A stretch of DNA of 5,063 nt from contig JAUHZM010000234.1 in assembly GCA_030426005.1 (NCBI GenBank), positions 1 to 5,063 on the forward strand, read 5' to 3'. Shown here piece by piece: positions 1 through 5,063 of the stretch (position 1 is its first letter; every line of letters starts with the position of its first letter). Below the pieces are notes generated by a model, which was not told the DNA's origin, did not search any database, and saw only the letters and a program-made list of their open reading frames with translations. Source of the stretch: Gammaproteobacteria bacterium (lineage in GTDB: Bacteria > Pseudomonadota > Gammaproteobacteria > Arenicellales > Arenicellaceae). Both the position numbers and the translations under genes were made by a program.

Positions 1-301
1 CCGTGCCAGAGTTACCCATATCGAGATCGACCTCTGGCGCTTTGAGTCCGCGCATTCCAACTCCATGAATCACGAGATCACCGTTGTTAGGCCCTTCAGC
101 CTGCACGCCCATGGCACGAAAAGCGGCCAAGGTGGCCATCACGTCTTCACCTTCAAGCAAACCGGTGATATGACTGGTTCCTTCCGCCAGCGATGAGAAC
201 ATCACCGCGCGGTGCGACATAGACTTATCACCAGGCACGCGTAGCGCCCCATTTAATGCATTCGCTGCCTTTCTAGACGTTAATGTCGAATTCACACTCA
301 T
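1..301 (-). CDS. aroA: 3-phosphoshikimate 1-carboxyvinyltransferase (EPSP synthase), N-terminal 100 codons, cut by window edge
   Basis: The reading frame entering from the window start encodes the N-terminus of EPSP synthase, which joins shikimate-3-phosphate and phosphoenolpyruvate in the sixth step of the shikimate pathway. Reading from ATG at 301, residues 22-33 read VPGDKSMSHRAV, the family's substrate-binding signature, with Lys26, Ser27 and Arg31 matching E. coli Lys22, Ser23 and Arg27. GEDVMAT at 51-57 is also typical. The fragment ends in MGNSGT (95-100), where Gly99 corresponds to E. coli Gly96; the CP4-type enzyme has Ala there. The stop of tyrA lies 50 bases upstream in a different frame, so the two genes are not fused. 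The start is slightly uncertain: a TTG two codons upstream (305-307) is better spaced from AGGAA at 317-321 than the ATG is. The rest of the gene lies outside the window. Confidence 0.95.
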   Translation of the reverse strand, partial: MSVNSTLTSRKAANALNGALRVPGDKSMSHRAVMFSSLAEGTSHITGLLEGEDVMATLAAFRAMGVQAEGPNNGDLVIHGVGMRGLKAPEVDLDMGNSGT

Positions 302-316
302 AGTCAATCGCTCTTG

Positions 317-321
317 TTCCT
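317..321 (-). promoter_or_regulatory. Probable ribosome binding site of aroA
   Basis: On the minus strand AGGAA lies 15 bases before the aroA ATG (301) but 9 bases before an in-frame TTG (305-307). An in-frame TAG a little further upstream limits the extension. If AGGAA is the real site, the protein would begin two codons earlier at TTG. Alternatively the weaker GAG nearer the ATG is used. The difference is only two residues. Confidence 0.4.
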
Positions 322-351
322 GGCGCTGCGCGCACTGTGTCTAATGTCTTT

Positions 352-1245
352 TTATTCAGTTTCCTGAGTCTGTGCAATCGCCTCAGCGCGCTTTATCAGA
401 CCCGCATCGCGTGCTGCTTTAGCAGCACCAAAGTAATCCAGGATCGCGTCCTGATCACCATTGGCTACCAGGTCTCGGATGCTATCGATTTGAGCATGAA
501 AGCCATCTAATGCAGCTAACACCTGCTCTCGATTAGTAATACAAATATCTCGCCACATCTCCGCGTTGCTGGAGGCAATGCGTGTGAAATCGTAAAAACC
601 CGCCGCCGCCAAGTCAAATAATCGCTCACGATCCGGCTGATGACTCAAAAAATTAACCAAACTAAATGCAATCACATGCGGCAAGTGACTGGTCTTGGCA
701 AAAATCGCGTCATGTTCCTGCAAACTCATCGACAGTACACAGGCACCCAGACGCTGCCACAAATCCACCACCACCGATGCCATGTGCGCATCAACTTCCG
801 GCGTCTCAGTCACAATGACATGCTTGTTTCGAAACAAGTCGAGTTTAGATGCCGACACACCGGAATTCTCACCGCCCGCAATTGGATGCGCCAGCACAAA
901 TTGCGGCAGAATATCTGGCACGTGTTGTGCCAGTTGATTATACAGGTCGGTTTTAACACTGCCGACGTCAGTGACGATTGCCGTCTTCGGCAACGCGGGC
1001 TGCAGCTCAGTAATGACTGGTAACATTGCCTGCATCGGCGTGGCAAGCACCACGAGATCGGCGTCGGCCACCGCTTCTGTGAGCGGCAGAACTTCATCCA
1101 CCACGCCAGCATCCAGTGTTTCTTGCGCTGTCTCGCGCGAACGACACACGCCGACTAAGCGTTGGGCCAACTGCTGCGCTCGCAAATCACGCGCCAGCGA
1201 ACCACCAAGCAAGCCTGTTCCGACAATCGTGACTTGATTAAACAT
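352..1245 (-). CDS. tyrA: Prephenate/arogenate (cyclohexadienyl) dehydrogenase, stand-alone TyrA
   Basis: A 297-residue NAD(P)-dependent oxidative decarboxylase of the TyrA family, producing 4-hydroxyphenylpyruvate from prephenate and/or tyrosine from arogenate. There is no fused chorismate mutase, AroA or ACT domain. The Rossmann motif VGTGLLGG is at 8-15. Against Aquifex TyrA as I recall it, Ser96 (DVGSVK), His120 (AHPIAG), the HLPH motif at 187-190 and Arg222 (DFTRIA) match the catalytic and substrate-binding residues, and WRDI at 231-234 is also conserved. At the end of the second strand the usual NAD-selecting Asp is replaced by Arg35 (VCRSR, 33-37), hinting at NADP use. The ATG puts the dinucleotide fold at the very N-terminus as expected, but it is preceded by a T-rich stretch with no Shine-Dalgarno sequence. 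The pheA stop is 22 bases upstream. Substrate preference between prephenate and arogenate cannot be read from the sequence. Confidence 0.96.
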   Translation of the reverse strand: MFNQVTIVGTGLLGGSLARDLRAQQLAQRLVGVCRSRETAQETLDAGVVDEVLPLTEAVADADLVVLATPMQAMLPVITELQPALPKTAIVTDVGSVKTDLYNQLAQHVPDILPQFVLAHPIAGGENSGVSASKLDLFRNKHVIVTETPEVDAHMASVVVDLWQRLGACVLSMSLQEHDAIFAKTSHLPHVIAFSLVNFLSHQPDRERLFDLAAAGFYDFTRIASSNAEMWRDICITNREQVLAALDGFHAQIDSIRDLVANGDQDAILDYFGAAKAARDAGLIKRAEAIAQTQETE

Positions 1246-1267
1246 AGGAAAAAAAGAATAGCCGGTG

Positions 1268-2389
1268 TTATAAAACGCCGACAGGGTAAGAACCGATGAG
1301 TTTAAAGTAGGCCGATTTAGCCTTTAATTCTTCCAGTGCGGCTGACACATTTTGGTCGTCCACATGGCCGATCAAATCGATGAAAAACACATACTCCCAA
1401 TTGGTTTGTCGACTTGGTCGCGACTCAATCCGACTCATATCCACACCGGCATCGTACAATGGTTTGAGTAACTCAAATAAACTGCCAACTTTATTCGGTG
1501 CCGACACCATAATGGTGGTTTTGTCCTCACCGCTGGCCGCGTAACTGTCAGTGCCAATAATGAGAAACCGCGTGGTGTTGTTTCGTTCGTCTTCGATCCC
1601 GGACGCCAGGATATTGATGTTGTATAAACGACCCGCGATATCACTGGCGATAGCCGCCACCGACGGGTCTTTAGAGGCAATAATCGCGGCCTCCGCATTA
1701 CTACTCGCGGTCAAAATTTCGGCATCAGGCAAATAACGCTCAAGCCACTCACGACACTGCGCCAGAGCCTGCGGATGTGCATAGACTTTTTGCACATTAG
1801 TCAGTCCATCCGCGTTACTCAACAACTGATGGCTGATCGGCAACTGGACTTCGCCACACACTTTGAGATTGGAGGATGAAAAGCAATCCAGCGTGTGCGT
1901 AATAATACCCTCGGTCGAATTCTCAACCGGTACCACGCCGAAATGTGCTTTGCGTTGCTCAACAACACGAAACACATCCGGTATCGTTTTGACGTCTAGA
2001 CTACGTACAGCCTGACCAAAATGCTTTACCACCGCCGCCTGCGTATAGGTTCCCTCCGGCCCGAGATACGCCACCGTCATGGGCATTTCTGCGGCCAAAG
2101 AGGTCGACATAATTTCGCGCATCAAGCGCACCATCTCGTCGTCGGAGACGAGACCGTGCAGCTCTTCACGCAAAACGGCATTCCGCTCACGCACGCGACG
2201 CAAGACCTGCGCTTCGCGCTCCGGGCGATAAAACGACGCATCGGCATCACTAGCAACTTTGGCTTTGGCGATATCCGCTGCGACCAGCACACGCTGTTGA
2301 ATCAGACGTAGAATCTGCTGGTCGAAAGCATCGATTTTGACTCGTAAAGCAAGTAGCTCGTCTGAGTCGATTTGTGGTTTATCACCCAT
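1268..2389 (-). CDS. pheA: Bifunctional chorismate mutase / prephenate dehydratase (P-protein)
   Basis: A 373-residue three-domain enzyme converting chorismate to prephenate and then to phenylpyruvate, the phenylalanine precursor. The AroQ chorismate mutase domain spans about 10-100, with Arg16, Arg33, Lys44, Arg58 and Glu59 aligning with E. coli P-protein Arg11, Arg28, Lys39, Arg51 and Glu52; FYRPEREAQ (53-61) is the proteobacterial non-enteric style of this helix. The prephenate dehydratase domain (about 104-280) carries YLGPEGTYT (108-116), VPVENSTEGI (153-162), ISHQLLS (185-191) and NNTTRF (270-275), with Thr273 in the catalytic TRF. The ACT domain (about 290-366) has GSL at 302-304 and ESRPS at 322-326, the phenylalanine-binding signature, so allosteric inhibition by phenylalanine is expected. 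The ATG lies 23 bases after the serA stop, has no clear Shine-Dalgarno sequence, and has no better in-frame start upstream; translational coupling to serA is possible. Confidence 0.98.
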   Translation of the reverse strand: MGDKPQIDSDELLALRVKIDAFDQQILRLIQQRVLVAADIAKAKVASDADASFYRPEREAQVLRRVRERNAVLREELHGLVSDDEMVRLMREIMSTSLAAEMPMTVAYLGPEGTYTQAAVVKHFGQAVRSLDVKTIPDVFRVVEQRKAHFGVVPVENSTEGIITHTLDCFSSSNLKVCGEVQLPISHQLLSNADGLTNVQKVYAHPQALAQCREWLERYLPDAEILTASSNAEAAIIASKDPSVAAIASDIAGRLYNINILASGIEDERNNTTRFLIIGTDSYAASGEDKTTIMVSAPNKVGSLFELLKPLYDAGVDMSRIESRPSRQTNWEYVFFIDLIGHVDDQNVSAALEELKAKSAYFKLIGSYPVGVL

Positions 2390-2412
2390 GAGATGCGAAT
2401 ATGGTGTGCGAC

Positions 2413-3582
2413 TTAGGCTTGAATCGTACGCGCAATCATAACACCATCAAGCTGTTTGATCGTGTTGATTACGTCGCTCGGAATCTCACTATCGACATCC
2501 ACAATGGTGTACGCCACATCGCCACGTGACTGATTAATCATGTCGTTAATGTTCAGGTTGGCATCGGCCAGAATCGTCGAAATTTGACCAACCATGTTAG
2601 GCACATTCTGGTTGCAGACCACCAAACGGTAATCTGTCCCGCGGGGCATCGACACATTTGGGAAATTGACCGAATTGGTGATATTGCCGGTTTCCAGATA
2701 GTCGCGAACCTGATTCGCCACCATTACCGCGCAATTGTCTTCGGCTTCACCGGTGGATGCGCCCAAGTGCGGCAAACCGATGACTTGTGGTGTCTTTTTG
2801 GTACGGTTATTCGGAAAATCAGTCACATAGCAACCCAGTTTGCCCGCATCAATGGCGTCACAAACCGCAGCATCATTAATAATCCCACCGCGCGCCAGAT
2901 TAATCACCACCGAAGTCGACTTCATTTTCTGCACATTGTCGGCATTGATGAGATCACGAGTTGCATCAATCAATGGCACGTGCACAGTGAGAAAATCCAC
3001 TTTTGACAACATTTCGTCAACGCTGTTTGCACGCTCAACCTGCGCGGACAGCTGCCATGCACCATCGACGGTTAAACCTGGGTCAAAGCCAACCACGTTC
3101 ATGCCAAGGTCAATACAGGTATTTGCCACCATACGCCCGATCGCACCAAGGCCAACCACACCAATCGTGCGGCCCGGTAATTCAAAACCAGCGTATTTTT
3201 TCTTACCCGCTTCGACCAACTTGCCCAACTCAGCGTCTTCGCCTTGCAGGCCTTCAGTGTATTTGATTGCTTCACTGATATTACGTGCCGCTAGAAACAA
3301 AGACGCGATTACCAATTCCTTAACTGCGTTGGCGTTCGCACCCGGTGCGTTGAAAACTGGAATTCCGGCTTTGCTCATGGCATCCAGTGGAATATTGTTG
3401 ACACCGGCACCAGCTCGGCCTACGGCTTTCAAGCTATCGGGGATAGACATATCGTGCATTTTAAAAGAACGCAAGATAATGGCGTCAGGTGACGTTTCAT
3501 CGTCAGAAATCTGGTACAGATCGGTTGGAAACTTCTCGAGCCCCACCGGTGAAATGTTATTAAGTGTGAGAATTTTGTACAT
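2413..3582 (-). CDS. serA: D-3-phosphoglycerate dehydrogenase, compact ACT-domain type
   Basis: A 389-residue member of the D-isomer-specific 2-hydroxyacid dehydrogenases that oxidises 3-phosphoglycerate to 3-phosphohydroxypyruvate, the committed step of serine synthesis. The substrate domain shows LRSF at 37-40 and GRAGAGVNN at 55-63. The nucleotide domain shows VGLGAIGR at 143-150, with Asp167 at the end of the second strand (NAD rather than NADP). Arg231 in ARGG and His272 in PHLGAS are the expected catalytic residues. The Glu usually found in a DVFxxEP context is not there; that stretch reads VTDFPNN (253-259) and the Arg-to-His interval is about 11 residues shorter than in E. coli SerA. 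Residues about 318-389 form an ACT domain with Asn326 and Asn344 at positions matching the E. coli serine-binding asparagines, so serine inhibition is likely. A good AGGA ribosome binding site precedes ATG. Placement between serC and pheA supports SerA rather than another hydroxyacid dehydrogenase. Confidence 0.95.
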   Translation of the reverse strand: MYKILTLNNISPVGLEKFPTDLYQISDDETSPDAIILRSFKMHDMSIPDSLKAVGRAGAGVNNIPLDAMSKAGIPVFNAPGANANAVKELVIASLFLAARNISEAIKYTEGLQGEDAELGKLVEAGKKKYAGFELPGRTIGVVGLGAIGRMVANTCIDLGMNVVGFDPGLTVDGAWQLSAQVERANSVDEMLSKVDFLTVHVPLIDATRDLINADNVQKMKSTSVVINLARGGIINDAAVCDAIDAGKLGCYVTDFPNNRTKKTPQVIGLPHLGASTGEAEDNCAVMVANQVRDYLETGNITNSVNFPNVSMPRGTDYRLVVCNQNVPNMVGQISTILADANLNINDMINQSRGDVAYTIVDVDSEIPSDVINTIKQLDGVMIARTIQA

Positions 3583-3588
3583 AATTTG

Positions 3589-3592
3589 TCCT
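3589..3592 (-). promoter_or_regulatory. Ribosome binding site of serA
   Basis: On the minus strand AGGA lies six bases upstream of the serA ATG, at good spacing. It follows directly after the small hairpin at 3600-3623, so the structure could influence access to the site. Unlike pheA and tyrA, serA appears able to start translation independently. Confidence 0.75.
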
Positions 3593-3599
3593 GCCTCTA

Positions 3600-3623
3600 T
3601 CGCGCACCCAATCAGATGCGCGA
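3600..3623 (-). repeat. Inverted repeat in the serC-serA gap
   Basis: A 7-bp perfect stem TCGCGCA / TGCGCGA encloses a 10-base loop inside the 54-base gap between serC and serA; one bulged base allows the stem to extend further through A/T pairs. No T-run follows on the minus strand, so it does not look like an intrinsic terminator. It lies just ahead of the serA ribosome binding site. An RNA-stability or processing element is possible; no function is shown. Confidence 0.5.
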
Positions 3624-3636
3624 ATAGAAAATTTGA

Positions 3637-4719
3637 TTATTGGTGCTTGGCTTTAAACTGATCCATAAAATCGATCAGCGCGGTCACGCCGTCCATTGAC
3701 ATGGCGTTATAGATGCTGGCGCGCATCCCACCAACGGAGCGGTGACCTTTAAGTGCGTGCAAACCTGCTGCCTGAGACTCGGCAAGAAAAATTGCATCGA
3801 GTTGATCATCGGCCAGAATAAACGGCACGTTCATCCACGAACGACTATCCACCGCCACCGGGTTTGTATAAAAACCATCGGAGCCATCAATGTAGTCATA
3901 CAAGGCAGCGGCTTTCTGCTGATTGGTCTTCGCCATCGCTTCTACGCCACCATTTGCTTTCAGCCAAGCAAATACTTTGCCCGCCAGATACCAAGCAAAG
4001 GTCGGCGGCGTATTATTCATACTGTCGCTTTCAGCCATGACTTGGTAATCCAATAGTCTTGGTGCATCGGCCGGAAAGTGTCCAACCAGGTCATCGCGCA
4101 CAATCACGATGGTCAACCCAGCTGGGCCGATATTCTTCTGGGCACCGGCATAGATTAAGCCGTATTTTGTGACATCAATGGGACGGGACAGAATCGTGGA
4201 CGAGAGGTCGGCGCAGATCGGTGCCTGAGTTTCTGGCAGCCAATCAAATTCAACCCCAGCAATGGTTTCGTTTGGCGTAATGTGCACATACGCAGCGTCA
4301 TCACTGAGCTGCCAGGTGCTCGCATCGGGTACATGCTTGTAGCCTTCTTCGGACGTATCACACACTACATTCACATCGATAAAGCGTTTCGCATCGGCAA
4401 TCGCTTTTTTACTCCAATGCCCGGTATGCGCATAGTCTGCACGCTTGCCCGCAAACCCTAGATTCAAAGGAATCGCAGAAAATTGCATGGTGGCACCACC
4501 TTGTAGGAACAGGACTTTGTAGTTGTCCGGTATGCCCATCAAGTCTCGCAGATCCTGTTCTGCTTGCGCGGCAGTCTGCATGAACGGCCCACCTCGGTGT
4601 GACACTTCCATCACCGATGCACCGGTTTGCCCCCATTCCAGTAACTCAGCCTGCACTTCTTCAAGCACAGCCAATGGCAGTGCAGCTGGACCTGCACTGA
4701 AGTTATAAACACGACTCAT
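3637..4719 (-). CDS. serC: Phosphoserine aminotransferase (PSAT), first gene of the cluster
   Basis: A 360-residue PLP-dependent class V aminotransferase, essentially the length of E. coli SerC. It converts 3-phosphohydroxypyruvate plus glutamate to phosphoserine plus 2-oxoglutarate in the cytoplasm; in organisms with the PdxB route it also acts on the erythronate-derived intermediate of PLP synthesis. Visible motifs are NFSAGPAALP at 6-15, SHR at 40-42 (substrate-binding loop), LQGGATMQF at 72-80 (PLP phosphate region), Asp171 in ADLSS (pyridine nitrogen), AGAQKNIGPAG at 191-201 with Lys195 as the Schiff-base lysine, NNTPPTFAWYLAG at 235-247, and GHRSVGGMRASIYNAM at 325-340. The start is supported by GGAG seven bases upstream of ATG. 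After SHR the protein has GGPF where E. coli has GKEF, a mild local variation. It leads the operon, with serA, the enzyme making its substrate, 54 bases downstream. Confidence 0.98.
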   Translation of the reverse strand: MSRVYNFSAGPAALPLAVLEEVQAELLEWGQTGASVMEVSHRGGPFMQTAAQAEQDLRDLMGIPDNYKVLFLQGGATMQFSAIPLNLGFAGKRADYAHTGHWSKKAIADAKRFIDVNVVCDTSEEGYKHVPDASTWQLSDDAAYVHITPNETIAGVEFDWLPETQAPICADLSSTILSRPIDVTKYGLIYAGAQKNIGPAGLTIVIVRDDLVGHFPADAPRLLDYQVMAESDSMNNTPPTFAWYLAGKVFAWLKANGGVEAMAKTNQQKAAALYDYIDGSDGFYTNPVAVDSRSWMNVPFILADDQLDAIFLAESQAAGLHALKGHRSVGGMRASIYNAMSMDGVTALIDFMDQFKAKHQ

Positions 4720-4726
4720 TATAAGT

Positions 4727-4730
4727 CTCC
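4727..4730 (-). promoter_or_regulatory. Ribosome binding site of serC
   Basis: On the minus strand GGAG precedes the serC ATG with a seven-base spacer. This is a strong match to the Shine-Dalgarno consensus and settles the serC start, which also places the NFSAGPAALP motif right after the N-terminus as in other SerC proteins. Confidence 0.8.
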
Positions 4731-4811
4731 AAGAAAGTTAAAATCTTGTCTTGCGATCAGACACCGACCTCCATCGGCCGGGCTTCATTCGCTGTCATGT
4801 CGGGGCGCAGG

Positions 4812-4834
4812 TGGCAGAATTTGAAGCGCTGCCA
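4812..4834 (-). repeat. Short inverted repeat in the serC leader region
   Basis: TGGCAG and CTGCCA form a perfect 6-bp stem around an 11-base loop, about 93 bases upstream of the serC start. A dyad of this size is not rare by chance. It is recorded because it lies in the same non-coding stretch as the stronger hairpin at 4892-4926. Confidence 0.3.
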
Positions 4835-4891
4835 GTCAGTGCCGTGAATAAGCAGAGTATTCTACACAAGGAAGACAAAAATCCATATGAC

Positions 4892-4926
4892 TAGTTGACC
4901 ATAATCACCAGGTTTATGGCCAACCA
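4892..4926 (-). repeat. 13-bp hairpin in the serC upstream region
   Basis: Two 13-base arms (4892-4904 and 4914-4926) flank a 9-base loop. As minus-strand RNA every position pairs, with 11 Watson-Crick pairs and two G-U pairs (4893/4925 and 4898/4920); on the plus strand these become A-C mismatches. The strand bias suggests an RNA element transcribed in the serC direction, either in a long serC leader or at the 3' end of an upstream transcript. On the minus strand a T5 run begins about 11 bases after the stem, further than in a standard terminator. As DNA the dyad could also be an operator. Confidence 0.55.
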
Positions 4927-5021
4927 TGCTGGGTATTCAAGAAATCTATAGCCTGAGATGAAAGAAACTAGTCCTCATCAGTCAGCAAAAGCATTAAGAC
5001 AGACAAAAGCGACAATTTACG

Positions 5022-5040
5022 TGCCGTCAAAGGCACGGCA
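5022..5040. repeat. Short inverted repeat near the window end
   Basis: TGCCGT and ACGGCA form a 6-bp stem with a 7-base loop; an alternative overlapping pairing (GTGCC with GGCAC) is also possible. No T-run follows on either strand, so a terminator is not supported. It falls inside short open frames on both strands, so it may be part of a coding sequence that continues beyond the window. Confidence 0.3.
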
Positions 5041-5063
5041 TTGGAACAATTATTGCCTGTACT

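Larger units (their letters stand above)
4720..5063. other. Region upstream of serC with no recognisable gene
   Basis: These 344 bases should hold the operon promoter. The C-terminal end of gyrA, which precedes serC in many Gammaproteobacteria, is not recognisable in any frame. On the minus strand TAGAAT at 4859-4864 resembles a -10 box but has no good -35 partner, so no promoter is called; if used it would give a serC leader of roughly 130 bases. Short open frames exist on both strands: a plus frame from TTG 4751 to TAG 4894 (47 codons, no ribosome binding site), a plus frame from ATG 4958 running off the end, and an opposing minus frame entering from 5063 and ending in TAG near 4969. None shows a family I recognise. 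The stretch contains the dyads at 4812-4834, 4892-4926 and 5022-5040. Confidence 0.6.

Noticed and set aside
322..337. G+C-rich self-complementary stretch between tyrA and aroA
   Set aside because: Only about four base pairs can form in a short GC-alternating run; no T-run follows.
1249..1287. Possible intrinsic terminator or attenuator at the pheA stop: imperfect CGGCGTT/AACACCG stem with a T7 run before tyrA
   Set aside because: On the minus strand the 7-bp stem contains a C-A mismatch and the T-run starts about seven bases after the stem; the stem pairs better on the plus strand. It overlaps the pheA stop and would cut the operon, so the evidence is too weak.
2840..3661. A 273-codon plus-strand open frame opposite serA
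   Set aside because: It lies antisense to the well-supported serA coding sequence and its translation resembles no family. It is best explained as a shadow of serA codon usage.
4859..4864. TAGAAT on the minus strand as a -10 promoter box for serC
   Set aside because: No acceptable -35 hexamer lies at 16-18 bases spacing and the extended -10 TG is not in register. A single hexamer is insufficient for a promoter call.
4751..4894. A 47-codon plus-strand frame starting at TTG
   Set aside because: No Shine-Dalgarno sequence, a non-ATG start, and no recognisable family. A minus-strand frame in the same stretch is also open, so chance is a sufficient explanation.
4895..4900. TTGACC on the plus strand as a -35 box for a divergent gene
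   Set aside because: No -10-like hexamer occurs at the expected distance, and the bases belong to the arm of the 13-bp dyad.
4862..4927. A 21-codon minus-strand frame starting ATG at 4927 with several Phe/Val codons, resembling a leader peptide
   Set aside because: It has no ribosome binding site, no run of Ser, Phe or Tyr codons fitting attenuation, and it coincides with the hairpin arms. Length is within chance.

Overview
This window is the upstream part of a bacterial amino-acid biosynthesis cluster. All recognised genes lie on the minus strand, so transcription runs from high to low coordinates: serC (3637-4719), serA (2413-3582), pheA (1268-2389), tyrA (352-1245) and the first 100 codons of aroA (1-301, cut by the window edge). 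The gaps between genes are 54, 23, 22 and 50 bases and no convincing terminator interrupts them, which suggests one operon.

The order serC - pheA - tyrA - aroA is the familiar mixed-function supraoperon of Gammaproteobacteria (extended versions: gyrA-serC-pheA-hisC-tyrA-aroA-cmk-rpsA). The bifunctional AroQ-PheA P-protein, the stand-alone TyrA of about 300 residues and base composition that looks near 50% G+C also fit a gammaproteobacterium. I cannot name a genus. Three things differ from the textbook layout: serA sits between serC and pheA, no hisC-type aminotransferase separates pheA from tyrA, and no recognisable gyrA end precedes serC. tyrA and aroA are separate genes, not the TyrA-AroA fusion known from Pseudomonas and relatives.

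Functionally, SerA and SerC catalyse the first two steps of serine synthesis from 3-phosphoglycerate. SerC also serves pyridoxal phosphate synthesis in organisms with the PdxB pathway. AroA makes EPSP on the way to chorismate. PheA and TyrA take chorismate/prephenate to phenylpyruvate and 4-hydroxyphenylpyruvate (or arogenate to tyrosine). ACT domains on SerA and PheA point to feedback control by serine and phenylalanine.

The 344 bases upstream of serC (4720-5063) hold no recognisable gene. They contain several dyads, the strongest being a 13-bp hairpin at 4892-4926 that pairs fully only as minus-strand RNA. A short plus-strand reading frame begins at 4958 and runs off the end. I see no mobile element, CRISPR, tRNA/rRNA, defence or secondary-metabolism system. 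The points worth a second look are the compact SerA lacking the usual catalytic Glu position, the probable NADP preference of TyrA, the leader hairpin, and the weak ribosome binding sites inside the operon. There is no strong evidence of a wholly new system.
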